Shown here in pieces: positions 43,761 to 53,209 of a stretch of 64,000 bases of DNA. Made by a program: the position numbers and the translations under genes. Every line of letters starts with the position of its first letter. Position 1 is the first letter of the stretch. The notes beneath the pieces were generated by a model. The model was given only the letters and a program-made list of their open reading frames with translations, searched no databases and was not told the origin of the DNA. The DNA is from Luscinia megarhynchos (Eukaryota > Chordata > Aves > Passeriformes > Turdidae): NCBI GenBank assembly GCA_034336665.1, contig JAPFBE010000033.1, forward strand, positions 310,001 through 374,000, written 5' to 3'.

Positions 43761-44340
43761 TCTTTTGCTTGGCTTAATATTGCCAAAATTAAACATGCCT
43801 AGGTTTGTGGGTCTTATATGGGATGTACTCCCATTAGCTGTGGGACCCCTGCCCCAAAGCACAGATCTTGCTGTGAGAGTCTTGATTATTTTAGGTCTTG
43901 TTCGTCTGCATATGTTCCCCAGGCTGATTCAAACATCATATGCTGCACTGGAGCACAGATTAATTTTGCAATCTTTTTTATATCATAGGGTGTCAGCTCA
44001 TTAGCAGTCACAAATCTAAGCATATTTGTTACTGCAGGAGATTCTAACCCATGTTTAGCAGCTAGCTGGTGTAATTCTGCGAGTATTTGCCAATTAAATG
44101 GTACATATTTATCCGGGGCAGTTCCATTTCCTTTCATTACTGGGAATGCCATTACTCTCTCCCCCCTGTTTTGCCAGTCCTCTTCTGTTGATGAAGACAT
44201 AGGCACAGTTATTAGTTCAGCCCCCTTCAAATCACCATATTCTAAAGCATTTTGCTTTACCTTGATCCAGAAGACAGCTGGGTCCCAGGAAGAGATGGCC
44301 TCGGATCGGAACATCGATGGGGCTGGAGCTGCTGATTGAA
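43760..44340 (-). pseudogene. gag: ERVK-5 gag, capsid N-terminal domain
   Basis: The frame 44314-43886 holds VMAFPVMKGNGTAPDKYVPF (capsid start), NWQILAELHQLAAKHGLESP, TANELTPYDIKKIAKLICAP and MMFESAW. After a stop at 43886 the same frame carries on with DLCFGAGVPQLMG and LAILSQAKELGLQ until about 43765, where env follows. No major-homology region, so the capsid C-terminal domain is gone. Confidence 0.83.
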
Positions 44341-44376
44341 GTGTAGTGTTCCTTTCCTAGGTTTCTTGAGTGTCCT

Positions 44377-45371
44377 TCAGTGCTGTGGTTGCAGCAGGGT
44401 CAGGGCTGAGGCTCGGAGCAGGGGTGATTTTCGGAGCTTCAGTATTTTCACTTCCTGGTTTATCTCCTGTTGCTCTGAGTGTGACGTCATCATGGGGCCG
44501 CTCCCTCTCGGCAGTTGTTGGCAGGGGTTTCTATGGCAACTCGGGGCGGAGGCACACCCCCTTGGGGCTGGCCCAGGACCGGGACCCCGCCTGCCTGAGG
44601 TGGGACCATGGCCAGGGGTACCGCCCACCAAGGCTGGGTTGAAGTGGGAGGCATGTCCCACATGGGATGGGCTTGGGGTGAGGCCCCACCCCCCCCAGGG
44701 CTTGCCTGGGGCTGGAACCACGCCCCACGATGGAGGCTGGGTTTCCTTTTCTCCGCCAGCAACAACGAGGCCGCCGCTATCTTGGGGTTTATCCCGGGCC
44801 CTCCCTTCTCTCACCACTCGGCCGCCGCCATCTTTTGGGCTTTCTTTGTTCTCTTCTCTCCCCCTCCCATCTCTCTGGGATGGTGCGGGGTGCTCCCCTG
44901 GCTCTTTATCTCCAGCTGCTGAGGTTTTACTGATTTGTGGAGTCTCTCCAAAAACGCCAGGCTGTTTACCAGTCGCCGGGATTGTCTCCAGTGCTCTGCA
45001 GCCCTCTGGAGTCGCCTCGCACTGAGAAGGTACCTTTTTCTCTGTGCTGCCGCCATTAGGGGATCGGCTGCGTTTCTCCATGCCTCCCTTTGTCTGCGTT
45101 TTTCTACCACTCTCCTTGTTACTCTACACTTTGGATTTCATCAGTTTTATGAATTTTTGGATGATCCTCCAAGGTTTTACCACCTTAACTGCTTCGGGAT
45201 GGTTTTTTAACGCTCCTTCTATTATTTCTTCCCCTATTTTTTGCCAATAGTCCATATCTAATGCAATTTCTCTAGTCAGTTCCATCCCTTTTCTTTTTGT
45301 CCATAGTATTAAATCGAAAAGCGATTCCTCTTCATAATCCAACTCCCACTCTTCCAGAAACTGCACCCATA
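44377..45371 (-). pseudogene. gag: ERVK-5 gag, matrix and linker
   Basis: Matrix-like residues ESLFDLILWTKRKGMELTRE and KIGEEIIEGALKNHPEAVKV run from about 45360 to 45124 (minus), ending at a stop. A basic segment (EKRRQREAWRNAADPLMAAA) and a Gly/Pro-rich linker follow in two frames down to 44377. The N-terminus is lost at the LTR-D junction. The GC-rich linker gives equally long but meaningless frames on the plus strand. Confidence 0.72.
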
Positions 45372-45712
45372 TATAGAAGATGCTACTCCCCCCAAAATAT
45401 ACCCCTGGGATTCCATCCCATGACACAAAAATTCCTTGAAACAAGACTCCCCCTTCCTTATCGAAAACCCTGTTATCTCTTAGGATTTCTATTGACTCTT
45501 AAAGTCACAAGTCAATTGGTCCTTTTCTTACTTAGAGTTTTAAGATAATTGGTTAGTTTGTAATTTGTAGTTTTATTGGTTAGAAGCTCAATCCTCTGGA
45601 AACCTATATAAATCCTTTGTTATCTGATGTAATTAGACCGTTGTTAGCATTTCCCTTCGATGACAATAAAGTTATCTTCGGAACCTTTGCTGCATGGTCT
45701 TAGCCTTTTACA
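45372..45712 (+). repeat. LTR-D copy 2, plus strand, at a gag/gag junction
   Basis: Aligned with LTR-D copy 1 from TATAGAAGATGCTACTCCCC (start, TG changed to TA), through CTGTTATCTCTTAGGATT and AACCTATATAAATCC (TATA), to ACAATAAAGTTATC and the end CCTTTTACA, about 341 bp. Flanks CCCATA and CTTCAC do not match. To its left is ERVK-5 matrix, to its right gamma-type gag. Confidence 0.82.
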
Positions 45713-45717
45713 CTTCA

Positions 45718-45993
45718 CTAGTGAGTAGCTGTGGGTTCTGTAGCCGGGGTTTCAAATTGGTGAACGGAAGCCACTGCACTTTTCCAGTGCACATGATCGG
45801 TCCTAATTTCCTCCTTAGTCCACTCTACCATACAGTACTGTATTATTTTGAGCTCGTCCTTATCTCTGGTCTTGGGGTCGTATTTCCATTGAGCTAGTTT
45901 TCTTCCCAGTGGGCTATTTGGGGGTATTCCTGTTGCTATCTCTTCACTTCCTCCTTCTCCCCTGGTGGATTCCCTACTTGTTCCCAATCCCAT
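45718..45993 (-). pseudogene. gag: Gamma-type ERV 2 gag N-terminus, minus strand
   Basis: Starts MGLGTSRES (myristoylation-type, as in gamma ERV 1), then IPPNSPLGRKLAQWKYDPKT and IIQYCMVEWTKEEI, the matrix pattern of gamma-type avian ERVs. The frame stops at 45718 near LTR-D. Nothing further downstream of this gag is present. Confidence 0.8.
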
Positions 45994-47331
45994 CTCGACA
46001 GCTAACCACAGGTCCTGTCAGCAAGGCCCACCTCCCAGTCAGCCAACCACAGGTCCTCCCAGCAGAGCCTGCCTCCCAATTAGCGAAAAGGAAAAAAAGA
46101 AGGGAAAAAAAAGAAAGTAGAAAAAAAAAAAACTTACCTTCCTCTCAGAAAGCAAAAACACCATGCCTACAATCCAGGGACCCCCCTGTGCCACGGGGTC
46201 AATTCTGCCATTCCTCTCCTACTTGGACTGGTGCTCCCGAGACCCTGGCACAACCAATCCAGCCCCTGACATCAGCGGCACCCCACACAAGCAGTACGCT
46301 GCCTCCACCCCTGAGCCAGCGAGCCCCACAGCCCCCCAGACCCCTGCAAAACCAGAAGAACCCCATCCTCAGAGTGGGTCAGCAAAAATTGGAATTTATT
46401 TTGCTGGCTTCTTGCTGGTTGCCACTCACACAGACCAGCTCCCAGTTGCGGTTTCTCTGTTCGAGAGACCCCAGTCTGCTGTTCCCACCCCTGCCCAGGA
46501 AACCCTGTGCAGCTTACAGCACCGCTGCAGCTGCTGTCACCTAGTCAGCGAGCCGGAAGCCTCCCCAAGATCCCAGCAGAACCTAAGCTCCCAACCCTCA
46601 GACTGGGTCAGTGAAAACTGGAATTTACTGTGCAGGGTTTTTTGGCCCCCACTTACACAGACCAGCTCTCAGAAGTGGTTTTTCCCACTCAGGCGACCCT
46701 GTTCCACAGCCCTGCCCCTGTCCGGGAAACCCCCATGCATCCCAGAGGTCCACTGCTGTCGCTGCCTGAGTCAGGAAGGCTCTCTCTGGGTATGGGTTCC
46801 CGCTTTTCACTAGATCCCCACAAAAGACATGAAGGTCTCTCTGGGAGGCGCTGGGCCCTCACAGCTGAGAAAGGCACATGGCGCCCCACTTTCTTCTATC
46901 CCACTTACTTCTACTACACGTAAACTCCATAACTCTCAACCTGACGTTCCCAGGTGGTCTTGAGTTCCCTAAATCCCTCTCTTACATGCTTCCCACCAGC
47001 CACAGGGTCCCTGCCCAGCTTTCCTCCACTACGCATCTAGCCGTATATGTCCAACTGTCTAATGTCCTGTAAGCTCCAATGGAGCAAGAACAGATGCCAT
47101 GCGTTACTTGCCTGGAGCTGGCGCTTACACATGCAAATTATGGACAAATCATGATACCATGGTACTCATCTTCCCCTCTTCTTTCTCATTATTTAGTCCT
47201 TCGCTGTCCTGGGGGTTTTGACCTGTGATCACCGATGGTCCGAGGAGCAATCGATTTTGAGCCATCAAACTCACGGCAGGTGCGCACCTGTCTCTTGAAA
47301 ACTCCTAGGGCCATGGGATCGAGGTGTATAT
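45994..47331 (-). other. Gamma-type ERV 2 leader
   Basis: 1.34 kb between primer site and gag ATG, the same length as in gamma ERV 1. It shares CATCGGTGATCACAGG-like and AGGACTAAATAATGAG-like blocks near 47150-47245 with that leader. It is C-rich on the plus strand. The open plus-strand frames at 45909-46813 are compositional. Confidence 0.65.
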
Positions 47332-47394
47332 ATTCCAGACAAGTCCCCAAATTGTGAGAAACTATACTCACTTACTAAAGGTTGATTAATCCTT
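47332..47394 (-). other. Gamma-type ERV 2 primer site and U5 scrap
   Basis: On the minus strand 47349-47332 reads TGGGGACTTGTCTGGAAT, 14 of 18 identical to a proline-tRNA primer site, with transitions at the rest. Immediately upstream lie TTTCTCACA (LTR end, 47353) and about 40 bp of U5 resembling LTR-H. The remainder of the LTR is replaced by LTR-B at 47395. Confidence 0.7.
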
Positions 47395-48020
47395 TGTAAG
47401 AGTCCGTCTAGAGCCTGTATTGCCCAACGACCATCTGAAGAAGACCCCTGGACTACAGTTTTCAGACTTTGGCTTAGCCTAGGTGGGGTGCGACTTGCAG
47501 GTGACCAGGATGTGTTCTCATGGCAACTGATCATGAGATTGGAACTGTGTTCGCTCGAGGATGGAAACAATGGGACCCCGAGCATGGGTCTTGCTGACCT
47601 TGATAATTGGTCATGCTAAGCTGCTGCTGGACTCCTTCTCATGGTCATACCTGCCTCCACGAACAATAGTCCACAAGCCTTCCCACCTTTTGGCTAAAGG
47701 CCACTCGCTTTGGAAAGAACTATAAAACCACCCCCAGACTGAAGACCCAGCGAGATCCCCCCAGACAGCAACGGACATCTATTGGCTGGTTCCACGAGGA
47801 TCGTCTGCCCGTCTTGGTAGCTATAATCCCAACCCCCTTTTCTCTCTCCCTATTTCTGTCTCTCTCTCTTTCTCCTTGTCCCACTATCGCATTTGGTTGG
47901 CACAAAATAAAGTGCATTTGTTGCAAGAGCAACTGATTCTGTCCCTCAGTGTGTCTTTTGCACCCTGAGATTCTTAAAAGAACCTTCACGACCCCCGCTC
48001 TAACTAGGCGGACGGTGACA
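47395..48020 (+). repeat. LTR-B copy 4, 5' LTR of the ERVL-like ERV
   Basis: Starts TGTAAGAGTCCGTCTAGAGC, ends GGACGGTGACA, 626 bp. TATAAAACC near 47721 and AATAAA near 47905-47912 define promoter and R end. It is very similar to copy 2 (22160-22846), which has the extra internal duplication. It is the only LTR-B in this window that is followed by retroviral genes. Confidence 0.92.
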
Positions 48021-48024
48021 TTTT

Positions 48025-48042
48025 TGGTGTAGTCGGCTGTTG
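48025..48042 (+). other. Primer-binding site, partly tRNA-Ser-like
   Basis: TGGTGTAGTCGGCTGTTG starts four bases after the LTR. The first 13 bases match the tRNA-Ser(AGA/TGA) complement at 12 positions; the last five do not. It is probably a decayed serine site like that of LTR-M at 19137. Confidence 0.55.
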
Positions 48043-48607
48043 ATTCCCGATACTGGAGGAGTTTAGGTACTCTGTGCACTTTGTAACAGGGGAAGATCCG
48101 TGCCATTTCAGCCACACCTATCCTGTCAGCAAAAGCTGAACAGTGGTAGAAAGCAAGGGAGGTGGCATTGGTTCTTTCCGCAATCTGCACACAGACCCCG
48201 GTGTGAACAACTCCATTTCAGTTATCGGAGAATATTTTGAAAATTGTCTCAGTTGTGCAAAAGATGGGACTTGTGTTTTTGTGAATTGTTGTTTTGATCC
48301 CCTAACCCAGGCAGGGAAGAGAGGGGATTGACCTCAGCTAAAGGCTGCGTGTTTGTTGCTTTGATCCCCTAACCCAGGCAGGGAAGAGAGGGGACTGTCC
48401 TCAGCTAAAGGCTGGGTGTTTGTTGTTTTGCTGTTGACTACTTGGGATCGTGAAGAGACAAACTGTTTTGTAACAAAGTTAGTACCTCCCAAGTAGTGTG
48501 GTCTCTTCACCCACTCCAGGGACGAGAAGGGAAACACAGTTTTAGCTGTGCTTTTTGTGTAACTTTAAGTGTGCCTCCCTGAGAGTGGTTTTAGTCCCTT
48601 CGTAAAA
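48043..48607 (+). other. ERVL leader: 67-bp tandem repeat and interleaved complementary segments
   Basis: 48294-48360 and 48361-48427 are two near-identical 67-bp units (TTGATCCCCTAACCCAGGCA...). Just downstream, 48437-48447 (ACTACTTGGGA) is perfectly complementary to 48487-48497, and 48450-48459 (GTGAAGAGAC) to 48501-48510, in the order a-b-a'-b'. This cannot form one nested hairpin, but can form a pseudoknot or two alternative hairpins. In a retroviral leader such a structure could serve packaging, dimerisation or translation control; this is inference. Confidence 0.7.
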
Positions 48608-50540
48608 ATGTCTGAAAAAGATAAAGATGCCTTTTATGCTTTGCTAGCAAAGTACAATGCCAGACCCTCCCAAGGGGGAGAGGATTGGGCACACAGTAAT
48701 TTGTTTAATTTAGAAAATGTGATTGATAGAATACATTCTTTGCAAGATGAAATAAAATTCCAGCTGGGCAGAAATTAGACCATTCTCTGCTCAGTTTTGG
48801 GAGCCTGTCTTATGGCAGCTATAGAAACTCGCTTTACGCGAAGGACTGAAGAAAGGGCAATTATAGACTCTTTGCAAAATTTGGTAAAAGCCTTGCAAAA
48901 ACTATTAGAGCAGGAAGCAAATCAGGTAAAAACTTTGCAAAAACAATTAGAGCAAGAAAGAAACCGCAACAATTTGTTGCAGCTTTCCCATGCATCCCTG
49001 AATGCAGATACACCAAAAGAAACAGAAGAAAAAGAAACATACCACACAAAGCAGATATACCCCCAGAAAGAATTAGTACACATACAAAATTGCGGGAAAA
49101 ATTGCTGCTCTAAATTGAGACCACTTGTTAAAACTGAATATAGTTATCTGAGTCCAGATAACTTTGAACCCCACATGACATATAATGAAATATCATACAC
49201 TGCTACTGAATTGGCAAAACTAAAGAAAGAATATTCACGTCTCCCCCATGAATCCAAGACAGAATATATTTTTAAAATTTCTCTCACTGGGGGAGATCAA
49301 ATCAAATTGAGTGAACAAGAAGCTTCTAGTTATTTGGGACCGGGTGTCTTCTTAACCACTGGAAGTACCCGTGCTCCATGGTCCCTGACACAGCATGCAG
49401 CCTACTGGGCTGGGGGACTTAGCCCCCTAGAAAGAGGTGATCCTTTAGCTATAATTGGCGGCCCGGATCAACTCTTAGAGAATATTCACAAAGCTGCTTG
49501 TTTGCAAATGATACATGAAAGGACTCTAAATGCTAATTACGAGTCTCCAATGCAATTGCCTGTAAAACCAAAAATTATGACACCAGTAATTCAAGAGTTA
49601 AAGGACAAAGAAGTAATCATTCACACACAGAGTCCTTTTAATTCTCCTATTTGGCCTGTGAAAAAACCAAACGGAAAGTGGAGATTAACCGTTGATTATC
49701 GACGCCTTAATTCCAATACCTTTCCCCTCACGGCAGCAGTTCCAAATTTAGCTGAGGTAATACTATCAATCCAAGAAAAGGCTCACACATTTATGGCTGT
49801 AATAGATGTAAAAGACACGTTCTTTATGATACCTATACGGCCAGAAGACATGAATCGTTTTGCTTTCACATGGGAAGGATAACAATACACTTTCACTAGG
49901 TTACCTCAAGGGTACCGACACTCTCCCACTTTAGCCCACCATGCATTGGCTCAAGAGCTAGAAACTATATCCAAACCTGATACAGTAACTGCGTATCAAT
50001 ACATTGATGATGTATTGATTGCAGGAGAAGAAAAAAACGAAGTGGAAGGTGTTCAAGAAAAAATAATCTCACACCTAGAAAACCTTGGCTTGCAGATCCC
50101 TCCAGAGAAAATACAGAAACCCTCACAGGAAGTCAAATTTTTAGGGATTTTCTGGAAGGGCGGAATGACATGCATTCCACCAGACACACTAACCTTGCTA
50201 GATCAGATTAAAATGCCTGAATCCAAAAAGGAGCTTCAACAAGCTTTAGGGTTATTAGTATTTTTGAGAAAACACATTCCTGATTTTTCAATAATTGCCA
50301 GGCCCCTTTACAATCTGTTACGAAAAGGGGTAAAATGGGATTGGAGCCCAGCTCAGGAGGAAGCATTACAATTACTGATTTTTGAAGCAACAGCCCATCA
50401 GGCCCTAGGTCCTATTCACCCAACAGATCCTTTCCAGGTAGAATGGGGTTTTGCTTCTTCAGGGTTATCTGTACACATATGGCAGAGAGGTCCAGAGGGC
50501 CAACCAGGCCTGTCAGTTTCTACTCCTGTAGTTTTAAGGA
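48608..50540 (+). pseudogene. gag-pol: ERVL-like gag joined to RT in one frame
   Basis: The ATG at 48608 reads MSEKDKDAFYALL. After an in-frame stop at 48776 come a heptad-like coiled coil (LVKALQKLLEQEANQVKTLQ), the capsid-like segment YLGPGVFLTTGSTRAPWSLT, then, with no zinc knuckle or Asp-Thr-Gly protease visible, RT from PVIQELKDKEVI: FNSPIWPVKKPNGKWRLTVD, a stop at 49880, LPQGYRHSP, YIDD at 50000-50011, and the thumb (KKELQQALGLLVFLRK). A frameshift near 50515 ends the frame. Either protease and nucleocapsid are deleted or the family is naturally compact. Confidence 0.82.
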
Positions 50541-51775
50541 TGCTGAAAAAAGATACACAACTTGGGGAAAAGGGTTGTTTGTTGTTAGTTTGGCTTCGAT
50601 TGAAGTAGAAAAAATCATGAGACAACAGCCAATTGTATTGAGAGGTCCTTTAAAAGTAATTAAAACAGTTACCTCTGGGACCCCTCCTCCAGAAGGGGTT
50701 GCCCAACGGGCCTCTGTGAGAAAATGGTATGCTCAAATAGAACACTACTGTCACATTTTCTCAATCACTGAAGGTGCTGTTAAAAATTTGTCAATACAAG
50801 AAACAGAGCACTTGAACAGCAGCCAGGAAAAACCGGCTTCAGTGATTAAGGTAGCCCCTCTCTTCTCGCCTGAGCAGACAGAAAATGCCTGGTTTACTGA
50901 TGCCTCAGCCAAGAGAGAAGGAAAAGTGTGGAAATACAAAGCTGTAGCCTTACACACTTCCTGAGATGAGAAAATCATCACTGAAGGAGAAGGCAGTGCA
51001 CAGATAGGAGAACTTACAGCTGTTTGGAGTGTTTTCCAAAAGGAAAAACAAAATACTTCCCTTGTTTGCATTTATACAGACGCTTATGCTGTTTTTAAAG
51101 GTTGTACCGAGTGGCTACCATTCTGGCAACAGAATGATTGGGAAGTTAATAGAATTCCAGTGTGGCAGAAAGAAAAATGGCAAGACATCTTAGAAATTGC
51201 AAGTCAGGGAAATTTTGCTGTTGGGTGCGTAGCTTCTCACCAGACAGACGGGAATCCAGCAGGAGAATGGAATAACAGAGCTGATGAATTAGCTAGATTA
51301 AGCCCCTTGAAAAAGGAAGAAATTGTTAAGGATTTGGAACAGTTGCTGGAGTGGTTACATGTTAAAAGACAACACACAGGTGCAAAGGATTTGTACAAAG
51401 AAGCTCATGCTCAAGTTTGGCCTGTTTCCAGAGAGATGTATAAAACTTGTGTATCAGCCTGTCAGCAGTGTCGCAAACGGCTAGAGAGACATCCTTTAGA
51501 GGATGACCCATTACACCTGAGAGGGGGAAAAGGTTTATGGGATGCATGGCAGATAGATTATATCGGTCCTTTTAGGCCCTCAGGAGGCAAATACTTTGTG
51601 CTGGTGGGGGTTGAGATAACATCAGGATTAGTACAGGCCGAGGCCTTTAAGAGGGCTGCAGGAGAAAATACTGTCAGAGCATTACAGATATGGTTTGGCA
51701 CTTTCCCAAACCCCCAGGAAATTCAGTCTGATAATGGGTCTCACTTTACGGCTAAGGTAGTGCAAGAGTTAGCAT
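50500..51775 (+). pseudogene. pol: ERVL-like RNase H and integrase (3'-truncated)
   Basis: After the frameshift: SFKDAEKRYTTWGKGLFVVS, a tether, then RNase H with all four acidic positions (WFTDAS, IGELTAVW, IYTDAYAV, NNRADELA) and a stop at 50962. Integrase has HTGAKDLYKEAH and CQQCRKR of the zinc domain, the first Asp in DAWQIDYIGPF and the second in IQSDNGSHFT. The catalytic Glu and C-terminal domain are missing, because ERVK-type sequence starts about 15 codons after the second Asp. Confidence 0.88.
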
Positions 51776-52372
51776 GGTTGCTATCAGAAGACACTAACTT
51801 TCAAATTGCACTTGCAGACTTTTCTGTACAATTATCTATTCATTATCCCTCACGTCATTTATGGGCAGAGATGGGTAACCTCCCCTTGTATGCAAAATGC
51901 CACTGCAGCATGACCCCTGTCAATGGACCAACTGTTTTTACAGATGCATCCAGCAAAACCAACAAAGCTGCAGTGGTTTGGCGTGAAGATGATTGGCCAG
52001 TGGCATAAGAGGGTATTAATGTTAAAGGATATTTCCATGCAAATTTTAGAATTGGCTGCTATTAGATATGCCTTTCAGTTATTTTCACAGGAACCACTTA
52101 ACATCATAACTGATTCCTCATATGCTGCCAATGTTGTGTTCCGTTTAGAATCTTCTTATTTAAAGCACGTTAATAACCACCTTTTTCTTTATAGAGTTGA
52201 GAACATTGTGGACTTTAATAGCCAGGAGCATGGTTTTTATGTGTTACACTCCCACACGGGTTTACCTGGCCCTATTGCAGAAGGTAACAACTATGCAAAT
52301 ATCACTGTGATAACAGGTGTGGTACCAAATACAGGCACAGGCCAAGTTATCTCAGAACTTTTTCCACCATAA
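51776..52372 (+). pseudogene. pol: ERVK-6 tether and RNase H
   Basis: TNFQIALADFSVQLSIHYPS is the tether; GPTVFTDASSKTNKAAVVWR gives the first Asp, then a stop at 52006. In another frame (51923-52372) the domain goes on with LELAAIRYAFQLFSQEPLNI, ITDSSYAANVVFRLES and the end LHSHTGLPGPIAEGN. One frameshift or small deletion near 52000. Confidence 0.85.
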
Positions 52373-53116
52373 TGCTCATTCTCTTTTCAAGCAATTTCAA
52401 TTGACCTCCTCATAATCTCGTGATACCCTATTGTCTTGTCCCCCCTGTCATGGGGTTGCTCCTGCTCCTTTAGCAGAAGGCACTAACCCCTGAGGTTTAA
52501 TTGCTAATTCCATTTGGCAAACTGATGTTATGCATATCCCAGAGTTTGGTTATTTAAAATATGTTAATGTATCTATTGACACCTATTCTCATTTTCTAAT
52601 GGCAACTGCTCACAACGGAGGGAATGCCCATGAGCTTACCTATTTTGCCACTCTGGGCTTTCCCGACACCATCAAAACAGACAATGGTCCTGCCTACACC
52701 TCAGACCGAGTTTGTAACTTCTTGCAGCAATGGGGTGTGTCTCACACCATGGGCATTCCCCACTCCTCCACAGGGCAAGCTATTGTCAAGCATGCCCATA
52801 GAACTCTAAAGACCATGCTTGAAAAACAAAAAGAGAGGGAGTTGGAGTGTCCTCACGATAACTAGGTAAAGCCTGATATATCCTCAGTTTTTAAAATCTG
52901 GATGAGATGGGACAGACTGCATGCAAGAGACAGTATTCCTTCAACACAAAGGCTTATCCAAGACCTCCAGTAATGGTAAATGACTTACTAACTGGACAAT
53001 GGAAAGGACCCCTGGACTTACTAACATGGGGAAAAGGTTATGCCTGTGTCTCCACAGGCCACCATGTGGAGTGGGTTCCATCACGGTGTGTGCTACCTTT
53101 TGTCACACTGTCCTGA
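52373..53116 (+). pseudogene. pol: ERVK-6 integrase
   Basis: The zinc domain is degraded (52373-52500). The core in 52530-52865 starts just after SIWQTDVMHIPEFGYLKYVN (first Asp kept) and has IKTDNGPAYTS (second Asp) and GQAIVKHAHRTLK, where the Glu position reads Lys. The C-terminal domain in 52907-53116 reads GPLDLLTWGKGYACVSTGHH and VEWVPSRCVLP, then a stop. Breaks at 52863 and around 52490. Confidence 0.87.
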
Positions 53117-53209
53117 TGTAGTTGCTATGTTATAGGCACGTTACAGTTTTTGAAAAGTTGTTATGGTTATTATTGTTGTTACTGTTATTAATGTTTTAGG
53201 AGTTGTTTA

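Larger units (their letters stand above)
43033..45371 (-). mobile_element. ERVK-5: gag-env element lacking pol, minus strand
   Basis: On the minus strand: matrix, gag linker, capsid N-terminal part, then directly the C-terminal end of SU, TM, polypurine tract and LTR-I. Capsid C-terminus, nucleocapsid, protease, all of pol and most of SU are absent, with the junction near 43745-43765. The 5' end is cut by LTR-D copy 2 at 45372. It is either a deleted provirus or a member of a non-autonomous family. Confidence 0.82.
47395..51775 (+). mobile_element. ERVL-like ERV with LTR-B at its 5' end
   Basis: Order: LTR-B, serine-type primer site, leader of about 550 bp with unusual pairing segments, then gag and pol in one frame (RT, RNase H, integrase to the second catalytic Asp). 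No env. The gag-pol is relatively well preserved, with two stops, one frameshift and another stop. The end of integrase is replaced in frame by ERVK-6 sequence near 51775. Class III (ERVL) is inferred from the gag and integrase style and the 5-bp duplications of LTR-B. Confidence 0.8.

Noticed and set aside
44481..44488. TGACGTCA palindrome as a CRE-type element
   Set aside because: Isolated within gag linker sequence with no promoter layout. An eight-base match is expected by chance at this scale.
44336..45025. Plus-strand 229-codon Gly/Pro-rich frame
   Set aside because: Antisense to the ERVK-5 gag linker. Minus-strand frames show gag context on both sides.
45909..46813. Plus-strand frames of 211 and 216 codons
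   Set aside because: Antisense to the leader of gamma-type ERV 2. Pro/Ser-rich composition only.
48294..48427. CRISPR-like repeat array
   Set aside because: Only two adjacent units without spacers, in a retroviral leader of a vertebrate genome.
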